NCBI GenBank assembly: GCA_938028665.1
Contig: CALIMB010000033.1
Coordinates: 1 to 64,000, forward strand
DNA length: 64,000 nucleotides
Direction of reading: 5' to 3'
Source of the DNA: an uncultured Thermomicrobium sp.
GTDB taxonomy: Bacteria; Chloroflexota; Chloroflexia; Thermomicrobiales; Thermomicrobiaceae
The translations under genes were made by a program, and so were the position numbers. The notes beneath the pieces were generated by a model. The model was not told the origin of the DNA and ran no database searches. It saw only the letters and a program-made list of their open reading frames with translations. Shown here piece after piece: positions 1 to 8,230 of the stretch; position 1 is the first letter of the stretch, and each line of letters starts with the position of its first letter.

Positions 1-329
1 CCCGGTAGGTCAGCGCTAAAGAAGGCTGTGCCGTGTGTCAAGAGAACCTGTGTGGTGAAAATCGTGCTGTACCGTGATTTGGGTACGGTCTTCATCGACT
101 TTCTGTGCTAGCCGGCAACGGCGAAGCATAACGCTGCTGAAGTAGGCCACGTGAGCCCGAATCGCTCGCCGCCGCAACGTGGTCCTTTGCATCCAGAGCT
201 GGCGATCGATCCGGCCAGCAACGCGGATGACGAGACCCGGAAGCGGTTGTAATGGTAACGGTGCCTTGGGCTTGGCGATGTGCAGCTCAACCGGAGTTGG
301 ACAGAGCTGCAAGCAGGTGAGGATCTCTC
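1..329. other. gene-free stretch downstream of pgl
   Basis: No reading frame here is convincing. The two minus-strand ORFs in the track (110 and 60 codons) overlap each other in different frames, lack a Shine-Dalgarno sequence and resemble no family I recognise. The stretch lies after the stop codon of pgl, so it may hold the 3' untranslated end of that operon, but no clear terminator hairpin is visible. Confidence 0.4.
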
Positions 330-1097
330 TCAATGGCGCTTTGGGCATGGTCCTGAGCCAACGCTGAGCTGGCTTGCGGCTGCTCGATCAAGTATCCAGA
401 GAACGTCCCCCTGCACCCTTGCAAGGAGATGTGCAGGGATCTCCATTGGGGCAAGTGTATCCTCGAGAGCCCGTCGGATGGTTTGGGCCTTCTCAGATCC
501 GGTCACGAGAACCATGATGGAACGAGCAGCCTGCAATAGTACAGGTGTCATGGTAATGCGTGTCGCAGAAAGTTGCGGTACCGGATTGGCAACAACAAGT
601 CGCCGCATTTCTTCGAGAGCGGGAGTATGGGGAAACAGCGATGCAATGTGGCCGTCCTGACCCATCCCCAGGAGTATAAGATCGAAGTGGGGAACCTCAT
701 CCTCTGACATCTCAAAGACAGCGCGTATCGTTGCCTCGTAAGCAGCAGCAGCCTCTTCTGGCTCCAGTTCCGTCAGAACTCGATGGATGTGGTCAGGCGG
801 CACGGGGAGAGTTGCAAGGAGAGTTTCCGCTGCTAATCGATAGTTACTCTCCTCATGCTCTGGAGGAACCATTCGCTCGTCACCCCAGAACCACTCGACA
901 TGTTCCCAGGCTACTGCATCGCGGTACGGAGGGTGTGCTAGGAGTTCATAGAGTAGTCGGGGGGTACGGCCACCAGCAAGTGCGATGCTTGCCCAACCTC
1001 GCTCTCGGATTGCTGCGGCCAACGTGGCAGTAAGGAGAGACGCAGCTCGTTCCGCGGCGCACCGCTCATCGCGGAGGATTTCGAGGCGGCAGGTCAT
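330..1097 (-). CDS. pgl: 6-phosphogluconolactonase
   Basis: Hydrolyses 6-phosphoglucono-1,5-lactone to 6-phosphogluconate, the second step of the oxidative pentose phosphate pathway, in the cytosol. The family signature is clear: a glycine-rich loop SIALAGGRTPRLLYELL at about residues 37-53, WFWGDERMVPP at 69-79 and DLILLGMGQDGHIASLFPHT at about 139-158. The protein is 255 residues, normal for the family. The track start at 1193 is too early. The ATG at 1097 lies 10 nt after AAGGAG, while the ATG at 1106 is only 1 nt from it, so 1097 is preferred. The gene overlaps the 3' end of opcA by about 30 nt, which suggests translational coupling, and it is last in the tal-pgi/gnd/zwf/opcA/pgl operon. 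Confidence 0.93.
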   Translation of the reverse strand: MTCRLEILRDERCAAERAASLLTATLAAAIRERGWASIALAGGRTPRLLYELLAHPPYRDAVAWEHVEWFWGDERMVPPEHEESNYRLAAETLLATLPVPPDHIHRVLTELEPEEAAAAYEATIRAVFEMSEDEVPHFDLILLGMGQDGHIASLFPHTPALEEMRRLVVANPVPQLSATRITMTPVLLQAARSIMVLVTGSEKAQTIRRALEDTLAPMEIPAHLLARVQGDVLWILDRAAASQLSVGSGPCPKRH

Positions 1098-2262
1098 CTC
1101 GTTCATGCTCCTTGAGTCGTTCCAGCTTGCGATACTCCACCGCCAGTCCTGTTGCTTCATCAAGGGCATGCTCATACAGCCAGTCAGGTGCAACTTCTTG
1201 CAACTCGTTCAGGAGGAGACGCTGCAAATCGAGGAGATGGTGGTGGAAAGCATGTTCTAAGACACAGTGATTTCGGTCGTGAACACGCAGTCGTAAGGTG
1301 GCTCGACCGCGTCCGCTCAGGTCGATGGAGAAGGAGGCGGTTTCAGCGTTGTGCTCGGCGGCAAAGCGAATACGGAGCAATTGTCCATGAAACAGCTCCT
1401 CGCTCGGCTCGGGTGCGATCGTCCAGCGGAGACGTCGGTTCCCAGAGGCAGTGAGATCCAGGTGTAAACCGTTGTCAAGAAGTTCCAAAGAGGCGAGACG
1501 CCAGCCAAGGCGACTCGCCATCCAGCCTAGGTAGAGAAGAGCTTGTGTGGGGTTGGGTGTGGAATGCTGGGGGAGATATCCGTAGCGGAGGTCCACACGA
1601 GTGATAGCCTCAAGAGCCCAACGGCAGTGGGGAATCTCGAACATCCGGGCAGTCGTTTCCAGCCAGGGGCCGAGACGTCCCCAATTGAGGTCAGAGACTG
1701 CGGTGCTGCGTGTCACCTGTTGGACAAGACGGCGCGTTGCGATGATATCAGCGATCGGATGATGGCTTTCCAGCGAGTCGAAGATGAGGCGATCAACAGT
1801 ACGGGCGACGGCGACGAAGCGCCGATCATGACAGGGCAGGGGTCCCAACCACCAGAGGAAGGCCGGAAGATCGGGAAGTGCCAGGGGGATCAGGAGGCTG
1901 GGAAGGAGTTCCAGCCCATCACTTGGGAGGGTTATCGTGATCTGCTCGTAACAGGGAGCGTACCGCTCAGCGATCCCAAGATTGCATTGGATGCTGACTT
2001 GTGGCTCGTCCAGTCGTTCTTGTCGAGTCGCCACAAGGAGGACCACACGAGAAGGATGATGCATTGAGAGTCGACTGATGAGGTCACGGGCAGTCTCAGC
2101 CCGAGAGGTATCCGGGGCATAGACGAAGAGAGTGAGAACACTCGTCCGACTGAGGGCCAGCTCGTGACGGCGATCGGGCATCGCGGCAGACTGCCAAAGA
2201 CGCGCCAGCTCGCGCTCAATAACTTCGATGTCAAAGGGGAGTGCTGATGGCAGCGAGCTCAC
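1066..2262 (-). CDS. opcA: Glucose-6-phosphate dehydrogenase assembly protein OpcA
   Basis: OpcA is needed for assembly and redox-dependent activity of glucose-6-phosphate dehydrogenase in cyanobacteria and actinobacteria. This 398-residue protein is recognised from overall family similarity, including an N-terminal segment that introduces an ELARLW helix, a central LPDLPAFLWWLGPLP stretch, and its position directly after zwf. The track ORF starts far upstream inside zwf. I chose the GTG at 2262 because GGAGG precedes it by 7 nt, leaving a 25-nt gap after the zwf stop. No catalytic motif is expected. Its presence supports a redox-tunable oxidative pentose phosphate branch, as known for cyanobacterial and actinobacterial relatives; whether that regulation operates here is inference. 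Confidence 0.85.
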   Translation of the reverse strand: MSSLPSALPFDIEVIERELARLWQSAAMPDRRHELALSRTSVLTLFVYAPDTSRAETARDLISRLSMHHPSRVVLLVATRQERLDEPQVSIQCNLGIAERYAPCYEQITITLPSDGLELLPSLLIPLALPDLPAFLWWLGPLPCHDRRFVAVARTVDRLIFDSLESHHPIADIIATRRLVQQVTRSTAVSDLNWGRLGPWLETTARMFEIPHCRWALEAITRVDLRYGYLPQHSTPNPTQALLYLGWMASRLGWRLASLELLDNGLHLDLTASGNRRLRWTIAPEPSEELFHGQLLRIRFAAEHNAETASFSIDLSGRGRATLRLRVHDRNHCVLEHAFHHHLLDLQRLLLNELQEVAPDWLYEHALDEATGLAVEYRKLERLKEHERDDLPPRNPPR

Positions 2263-2287
2263 AGCATACCTCCGGTCCGCGTCGCGC

Positions 2288-3832
2288 TCATGGGCGACGC
2301 CAGCGTCGTCCGTCGCGAGCGATGAACTGTTCTGCCTCTGGTGGTCCCCACGTCCCGGCATCGTAGTTGGGGAACTCTGGTGGGGGTGATTCGGCCCAGC
2401 CGCGGAGGATCTGGGTAATTGGAACCCATGCTGCTTCAGTCTCATCACGGCGCGTGAAGAGGGTTGAATCACCAAGCATGCAGTCCAGCAGGAGTCGTTC
2501 GTAGGCGTCGGGAGACTGCACCAGGAACGAGGTTCCGTAGAGGAAGCCCATGGTTACGGTGCGTAGGCGAATGCGTGGTCCTGGTAGCTTGGCGGCGATG
2601 TTCAAGGATACTCCTTCATCCGGCTGAATGCGGATAACAAGCCAGTTCGGATCGACACCAGCTGTAGCCATCCCCTTGAAGAGGGGGTGTGGCACCCGCT
2701 TGAACTGAATGGCGATCTCGGTCACGCGCCGTGGGAGACGCTTACCGGTCCGCAGGTAGAAGGGCACATCGGCCCAGCGCCAGTTGTCGATAAAGAGTTT
2801 CAAGGCGACATATGTCTCGGTAAGGGAATTTGGCGCGACGCGTGGTTCCTCGCGGTACCCGGAAACCGGTCGGCCGCCGATAAAGCCGGGACCGTACTGC
2901 CCACGAACGGTGAGCTCGTGAACGTCTTCCGGGCGGATCGGTCGGAGAGCGCGCAGCGCCTTGACTTTCTCATCTCGCACGGGGTCGGCCTCAAAGGCGA
3001 TCGGGGGTTCCATAGCAATGACACTCAGAAGCTGAAGCAAGTGGTTCTGGACCATATCGCGCAGTGCCCCGGCGCGGTCGTAGTAGCCACCGCGGCCCTC
3101 GATCCCGATCGTCTCAGCGACCGTGATCTGCACGTGATCGATGTAATTGCGATTCCAAATTGGCTCAAAGATGCCATTAGCGAAGCGGAGTGCAAGAATA
3201 TTTTGCACGGTTTCCTTACCCAAATAATGGTCAATCCGGTAGAGTTGTTCCTCACGGAAGTATCGGAGAAGGTGGTTGTTGAGTGTGATCGCGCTCTCGA
3301 GGTCATGGCCGAAGGGCTTTTCGACAATCAACCGAACCCAGCTTCCTGACCGGCTTGGTTGGGCTAGGTTGCTTTCCCCAAGGAATTGTGTGATCGTCTC
3401 GTAGGCGTCGGGCGGGGTTGCGAGGTAGAAAATGCGGTTTCCAGCAGTGGCCCGCTCCCGATCGATCCGCTCCAGGACCTCTCCGAGTTTCGGGTAGGCC
3501 GAACCATCCGTGAAATCGGCAGTGAAATAGAAGAGGCCTTGGGCGAACGTGTCCCACACATCCGGGTCGATCGGTTGTCGCCGCGAGAACCGCTCGACTG
3601 CTGCGCGCATTTCTTGGCGAAACTCGTCGTCGGTCAGCGAGCGGCGGGCATACCCGACAATACTAAACCCCGGCGGTAAGAGGCCATCATAGGCCAGGTT
3701 GTACAGTGCCGGAATTAACTTCCGACGGGTGAGGTCACCCGATGCACCGAAGATGACCATGATGCAGGGGTCGGGTAATCGTTCGAAACGGAGGCCCTCG
3801 CGGAGTGGATTTTGCAGTGTCGCTGTAGTCAT
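2288..3832 (-). CDS. zwf: Glucose-6-phosphate 1-dehydrogenase
   Basis: Oxidises glucose 6-phosphate to 6-phosphogluconolactone with reduction of NADP+ (or NAD+), the entry step of the oxidative pentose phosphate pathway. The 514-residue protein has the nucleotide-binding motif FGASGDLTRRKL at residues 28-39, EKPFG at 171-175 and the active-site signature RIDHYLGKE at 199-207, with the catalytic His and substrate-binding Lys present. Length is standard. Its ATG overlaps the gnd stop codon (ATGA, 4 nt), so the two are translationally coupled. opcA, its assembly factor, and pgl follow directly. Confidence 0.97.
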   Translation of the reverse strand: MTTATLQNPLREGLRFERLPDPCIMVIFGASGDLTRRKLIPALYNLAYDGLLPPGFSIVGYARRSLTDDEFRQEMRAAVERFSRRQPIDPDVWDTFAQGLFYFTADFTDGSAYPKLGEVLERIDRERATAGNRIFYLATPPDAYETITQFLGESNLAQPSRSGSWVRLIVEKPFGHDLESAITLNNHLLRYFREEQLYRIDHYLGKETVQNILALRFANGIFEPIWNRNYIDHVQITVAETIGIEGRGGYYDRAGALRDMVQNHLLQLLSVIAMEPPIAFEADPVRDEKVKALRALRPIRPEDVHELTVRGQYGPGFIGGRPVSGYREEPRVAPNSLTETYVALKLFIDNWRWADVPFYLRTGKRLPRRVTEIAIQFKRVPHPLFKGMATAGVDPNWLVIRIQPDEGVSLNIAAKLPGPRIRLRTVTMGFLYGTSFLVQSPDAYERLLLDCMLGDSTLFTRRDETEAAWVPITQILRGWAESPPPEFPNYDAGTWGPPEAEQFIARDGRRWRRP

Positions 3833-4752
3833 GGGCTTGCTCCAGTCGTTTTGTGTTCAGCGGTCTTGACCGCGTGCCCCCCGAATTCGCGACGTAAAGC
3901 GGCAACGACTTTGGCGGCGAACGAATCTTCCTGACGTGATCGGAAGCGCAACTGTAGCGAGAGTGTAATCACCGGTGCCGGCACATCTTCCTCAATAGCA
4001 GTCAAAACAGTCCAGCGACCCTCTCCAGAATCTTCGACATACCCGCGGATCGTCGAGAGTTGAGGGTCGTGGCGGAAGGCGCGCTCGGCTAACTCGAGAA
4101 GCCAGGAGCGAATGACGCTTCCGCGATTCCAGAGGGCAGCAAGTTCGGCCAAGTCGTAGCGATATGGCGAGTGCTCCAGAATCTCAAACCCCTCGGCATA
4201 TGCCTGCATCAGTCCATACTCGATACCATTATGGACCATCTTAGCGAAGTGCCCCGCCCCAGCAGGCCCGAGATACCGGTAGCCGTTCTCTGGGGCGAGC
4301 GTTGCCAGTACCGGTTCAAGGTAGCGAAAGGCTGACTCATCTCCTCCAACCATCAGGCAGTAGCCATACTCCAGGCCCCAAATGCCTCCACTGGTACCCA
4401 CATCGAGGAAACGGATACCGCGATCTTGCAGAAACTGTGAACGCCGGACAGAGTCTTTCCAATAGGCGTTTCCGCCGTCAACAAGAATGTCGCCAGGGTC
4501 CAATAGATTGGCAAAATGTTGGAGCATATGCTCTGTCACTTCCCCCGCAGGAAGCATCAGCCAGACGACGCGCGGTGAAGAAAGGGCGCGAACTGTGTCT
4601 TCTGCCGAATACGCCCCAACAGCTCCTTCACGCTCAAGAAGTTGGATCGGCTCGGGGCTGCGATTGTGAACCACAACACGATGGCCTCCGCGTAACAAGC
4701 GTCGGGCCATGTTGCTGCCCATGCGGCCCAAGCCGACAATCGCCAGTTCCAT
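3829..4752 (-). CDS. gnd: 6-phosphogluconate dehydrogenase, decarboxylating (short type)
   Basis: Oxidatively decarboxylates 6-phosphogluconate to ribulose 5-phosphate. The protein is 307 residues, the short form of the family, against about 470 for the classical enzyme. The N-terminal Rossmann motif VGLGRMGSN is at residues 6-14. VDGGNAYWKD (91-100), GTSGGIWG (119-126) and the catalytic KMVHNGIEYG (171-180) are all present. The segment after the second beta strand reads HNRS, which is more usual for NADP+ than NAD+ binding; cofactor choice is inference. I moved the start from 4767 to the ATG at 4752, which has GGAGG 8 nt upstream; the earlier ATG is only 3 nt from its SD. It follows tal-pgi by 22 nt and overlaps zwf by 4 nt. 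Confidence 0.94.
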   Translation of the reverse strand: MELAIVGLGRMGSNMARRLLRGGHRVVVHNRSPEPIQLLEREGAVGAYSAEDTVRALSSPRVVWLMLPAGEVTEHMLQHFANLLDPGDILVDGGNAYWKDSVRRSQFLQDRGIRFLDVGTSGGIWGLEYGYCLMVGGDESAFRYLEPVLATLAPENGYRYLGPAGAGHFAKMVHNGIEYGLMQAYAEGFEILEHSPYRYDLAELAALWNRGSVIRSWLLELAERAFRHDPQLSTIRGYVEDSGEGRWTVLTAIEEDVPAPVITLSLQLRFRSRQEDSFAAKVVAALRREFGGHAVKTAEHKTTGASP

Positions 4753-4774
4753 CGTTGGTTCCTCCATTTGCTCC

Positions 4775-7603
4775 TTAATGCGGCACGGTAACCACGAGCT
4801 GCTGCTCTAAATGCTCCAGCGCGACCACCGTGTCTCCCCGCAGTGTGATCTGGAGGACGGGACGTCGCCGTGCCAGCAATGCCTCGAAGTCTCCGTCGGC
4901 TTGTGCGAAGAAGAGCGTGCGGAACGTGTATGGCCGATCCGGAATCGGTGCATCAGTGCCCGGTTCGGCTACCAGTTGCAAGAACACACCGGTCTCTGGT
5001 CCACCCTTATAGAGTTGGCCGATCGAATGCAAGTAACGTGGGCCAATACCGAGCGTCGTGGCGATCCGGAATCGCTCAGCCAAAAGCTGCCGAATTGCAT
5101 TCAACCGCTCAAGGACATGGGGTGTTGGATCAACGAAGGCAAGCAACGCAAGATAACTTGAGCTCCTGATATGGGCAAAAAGCTCACGGAGCGCTCCACG
5201 GAGATCGGATGCGCTGGTGCCAGTCAGAGCGAGCGGCCCATCAACAAGCGAAACGGGTGGCCGGACGAGCTCGCCGGTGCGGCAATAGCCGTCCAAGAGT
5301 GCGGAGGTGCGCTCCTTGGTGGCGCGAACATCAGGTTCGTCGAAGGGATCGACCCCCAGTACCCGTCCTGCGATTGCCGTCGCAAACTCCCAGCGCAGCA
5401 TCTCTGAGCCGAGTTCCCAGAGGTTCCAGAGTTGGGTGCGCAAAACAGGATGCCCGAGAGTCTCCGCCGCCTTCAAGAGTGCCTCGACCGGTTGATACGG
5501 TTGAAGAGCGAGATCGATCCCAATCAACACGCGGTCGGTTCCGTAGTGTTCGGGAGCCAGGTGCGGCTCATGCACGATGGGGACAAGTCCCGTTCCCTGC
5601 TTGCCCGTACTTTCAGCCAGAAGTTGCTCAAGCCAGTCACCGAACGGTGCAACGGCCGGCTCAAGTAGGAAAGTCACCTTGTCACGTCCGAGCTGGGCTA
5701 GCGTCGCGAGCGCGGCGCCCAGCCACAAGCCGGGATTGTCAACGTTTGAGCGTTTCAGGCGTTCAACCATGGCCGGCAGACGATCCAAGAGTGCCTCAAT
5801 GGGGAGGCCGATGACTGCTGCGGGAACGAGTCCAAAGAAGGACAGCGCGCTGTAACGGCCGCCGATGTCGGGGAAATTCAGGAAGATCCGCCAGACATTG
5901 TGGCTACGGCCCCATGCTTCGAGCGGTGTGCCGGGGTCAGTGATGACGATCACGTGTTGTCCAGCACGGTCACCCAGTTCGTGTTCGAGTTCATTGAACC
6001 AGTAGGCTGCCAGACTCGCTGTCTCGATCGTCGTGCCGGACTTTGAACTTACGATGAGAAGGGTGCGGGTGAGATCGAGCTGAGTACGATACCGCGTGAT
6101 CGTATCTGGATGGGTAGTGTCGAGGACAACCAATTCGGGATGCTCGACATCGTTACCGAGCACTCGTTGAAACACCTCTGGTGCGAGGCTACTTCCACCC
6201 ATACCAAGTAGGAGTGCGTGCGAGAACTTGCGTGCCCGCACCGCTTCGCGCAGGGCAATGAGTTGTGGAAGATGGTCGCGCATGCGTTCGTGGATGGTCA
6301 ACCAACCGAGACGCTGCTCGATTGCCCGCTGTCGATCAGGATCTTCAGACCACAGTCGCGCCTCGCGTTGCCAGACTCGCTCGACCGCGTCAGCCGCGAG
6401 GAGCTCGGCGATGGTCCGGTCGATATCTGGAGCGTAAACGCCGAGCGAACTGCCGCGGCGCTCGCTAGCAAGGAGAAGGCTGCGGCGCCGCTCAGCAATG
6501 CGGCGCAGCACGCTGTTATAGGACTCTTGGAAGAGGCGTACTCCTTCGCGCTGCAGGTGTGTCGTAACTTCCTCATAGGAAATGCCGAGTTCGGCAAGCT
6601 GCTGCAAAACTTGTTCGGCCTGGTTGATGCCCTCTTCCACGGTGTTCGGACGAGGCTGACCATGATCGCGATAGGCCTCCACCGTGACTGGTGCCATCGT
6701 CTGTACGGTATAAGGGCCGATGAGGTGTTCAACGTACATGACGTCGCTATAGGCGGGATTCTTGGTACTTGTGCTTGCCCACAGTGGACGCTGAATCTGA
6801 GCACCGTACTTCCGCAGTCGGGCGAATCGTTCACCCTCTAGGAAGACTCCCTTGAAGCGCTGGTAAGCAAGCTTGGCGTTGGCAATGGCAGCCTTTCCCT
6901 TGAGTGACTCAATGAGAGTGCGCTGCTCCGCATCTTGTGTGCCAGCAAGAAGCGCATCGAGTCGCTGGTCCACCTCGGTGTCGACGCGAGAGACAAAGAA
7001 ACTCGCGACCGAAGCGATCCGGTCGACAGCCAGGCCTTGGGAGAGGCGTCGCTCGATACCGCAAAGATAGGCCTCCATAACCTGCTCATAGTTTTGTAGC
7101 GAAAAGAGAAGTGTGACGTTTACGTTGACGCCATCGGCGATCAACTGCTCGATCGCCGGGATTCCGGCTGGCGTGCCCGGCACCTTGATCATAGCGTTGG
7201 GTCGATCAATTTTGGCGAAGAGTCGCCGTGCTTCGGCGATCGTGCGTTCGGTGTCATCAGCCAGTGCTGGCGGGAGTTCGAGTGAGACGAAGCCGTCTTG
7301 TCCCCCAGAGGCTTCGTAGACGAGCAGAAGCAGATCGCAGGCCTTCTGGACATCGTGGACAGCAAGGTCTTCGAAGATTGTTTCGTCGGATAGTCCACGT
7401 GCCGCCAGCTCTGCGATCTCCTCGTCGTATTCGTGCGTGCTGCCGATCGCTTTGTCGAAGATCGTGGGGTTGGAGGTCACACCACGAAGACCGTCATCCT
7501 CGATGAGGCGTGCGAGTTCCCCAGAGGTGATCAAGGGACGACTCAGAAAGTCGAGCCAGAAGCTCTGCCCAAACGCTGCAAGTTGACGAAGCGGATTACT
7601 CAT
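4775..7603 (-). CDS. tal-pgi: Bifunctional transaldolase / glucose-6-phosphate isomerase
   Basis: A 942-residue fusion. The N-terminal part (about 1-365) is a transaldolase, with the Schiff-base lysine in NAMIKVPGT (Lys140) and the GVTSNPTIFDKAI motif at 41-53. The C-terminal part (about 370-942) is a phosphoglucose isomerase, with the sugar-phosphate motifs LLGMGGSSLAPEVF, SSKSGTTIET and GGRYSALSFFGLVP. It links the non-oxidative pentose phosphate branch with upper glycolysis by regenerating glucose 6-phosphate for the downstream zwf. Such fusions are known in several actinobacteria, cyanobacteria and Chloroflexota. The start has GGAGGG 8 nt upstream. It is the first gene of a tight five-gene operon whose stop codon lies next to the SD of gnd. 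Confidence 0.95.
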   Translation of the reverse strand: MSNPLRQLAAFGQSFWLDFLSRPLITSGELARLIEDDGLRGVTSNPTIFDKAIGSTHEYDEEIAELAARGLSDETIFEDLAVHDVQKACDLLLLVYEASGGQDGFVSLELPPALADDTERTIAEARRLFAKIDRPNAMIKVPGTPAGIPAIEQLIADGVNVNVTLLFSLQNYEQVMEAYLCGIERRLSQGLAVDRIASVASFFVSRVDTEVDQRLDALLAGTQDAEQRTLIESLKGKAAIANAKLAYQRFKGVFLEGERFARLRKYGAQIQRPLWASTSTKNPAYSDVMYVEHLIGPYTVQTMAPVTVEAYRDHGQPRPNTVEEGINQAEQVLQQLAELGISYEEVTTHLQREGVRLFQESYNSVLRRIAERRRSLLLASERRGSSLGVYAPDIDRTIAELLAADAVERVWQREARLWSEDPDRQRAIEQRLGWLTIHERMRDHLPQLIALREAVRARKFSHALLLGMGGSSLAPEVFQRVLGNDVEHPELVVLDTTHPDTITRYRTQLDLTRTLLIVSSKSGTTIETASLAAYWFNELEHELGDRAGQHVIVITDPGTPLEAWGRSHNVWRIFLNFPDIGGRYSALSFFGLVPAAVIGLPIEALLDRLPAMVERLKRSNVDNPGLWLGAALATLAQLGRDKVTFLLEPAVAPFGDWLEQLLAESTGKQGTGLVPIVHEPHLAPEHYGTDRVLIGIDLALQPYQPVEALLKAAETLGHPVLRTQLWNLWELGSEMLRWEFATAIAGRVLGVDPFDEPDVRATKERTSALLDGYCRTGELVRPPVSLVDGPLALTGTSASDLRGALRELFAHIRSSSYLALLAFVDPTPHVLERLNAIRQLLAERFRIATTLGIGPRYLHSIGQLYKGGPETGVFLQLVAEPGTDAPIPDRPYTFRTLFFAQADGDFEALLARRRPVLQITLRGDTVVALEHLEQQLVVTVPH

Positions 7604-7619
7604 CTTGATACCCTCCGGA

Positions 7620-7635
7620 TTCGGGTTATCCCGAA
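7620..7635. repeat. Small hairpin in the tal-pgi leader
   Basis: A perfect 6-bp inverted repeat (TTCGGG-TTAT-CCCGAA on the plus strand) ends 2 nt upstream of the GGAGGG ribosome-binding site of tal-pgi. Read on the minus strand it is a stable tetraloop hairpin in the untranslated leader. It could stabilise the mRNA or limit access to the ribosome-binding site; nothing shows which. Confidence 0.35.
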
Positions 7636-7708
7636 CGGATCAGCCGGTGGGCCTAGACGGAACCGGCTCTCAATCTTATCGCACCGGGCTCGGTCTCTCC
7701 GGTCAGCA

Positions 7709-8230
7709 TCAACAGCGAGGAAGAGCGGTGTGGGGAACAACCTCGACAACAGGGAGTTCTTCGGCATGAGCAAGCGCGAAGGCGATCTCAGCGTCATAGT
7801 CAAAGATCCGGAGAAGCCGGAGCAGTGGTCGCATCGGACGAGGCGGGCCGCAGCGGCGAGAGTACATTGCCATCTGCTCCATGAGGGCGCGGCGCTGTGC
7901 TGGATTGAGGACGACTTGGGCGCGTGCGCGCCAGCACTGGTGCCCATATCGCACGATGACCTCGGGGTTGGCCAGGATGTTGCGATACCAATCAGCGCGA
8001 ATCCCAGACAGGCCGGCGAAGAGAATAAAGCGGTCGTCTACTCTCATGGCGCTGAGCGCAGTGCGCCGAGGTAGATTTGTCTTCCGGCCAATCGTGGTGA
8101 GTAGGACAACACAGCGCCAGGCAAGGAGGGAAGCAAGCGGACCACGATAGAGGTGGGCAGGCAGTTTGAGCAGTAGGCGTTGGAGCCCCCGTGGGCGGAT
8201 GCGGACTAGCGTCGGCCGCTGCTCGGTCAT
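7709..8230 (-). CDS. Deazaflavin/FMN-dependent nitroreductase-family protein (Ddn-like)
   Basis: A 173-residue protein with the features of the Ddn/F420-binding nitroreductase family: a TTIGRKTNLPRRTAL segment (about 45-59) followed by FAGLSGIRADWYRNILANP, which matches the family pattern of a GRKTG loop and a PxWYxNLxAxP helix. Members bind F420 or FMN and reduce quinones or nitro compounds at the membrane; the substrate here cannot be told. The start codon overlaps the stop of the upstream acyl-CoA synthetase gene (TGATG), so the two are cotranscribed and probably coupled. The final dozen residues have no recognisable feature. Confidence 0.7.
   Translation of the reverse strand: MTEQRPTLVRIRPRGLQRLLLKLPAHLYRGPLASLLAWRCVVLLTTIGRKTNLPRRTALSAMRVDDRFILFAGLSGIRADWYRNILANPEVIVRYGHQCWRARAQVVLNPAQRRALMEQMAMYSRRCGPPRPMRPLLRLLRIFDYDAEIAFALAHAEELPVVEVVPHTALPRC

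Noticed and set aside
16-348. 110-codon ORF downstream of pgl
   Set aside because: Overlaps the pgl end, lacks a ribosome-binding site, and a second ORF overlaps it in another frame.
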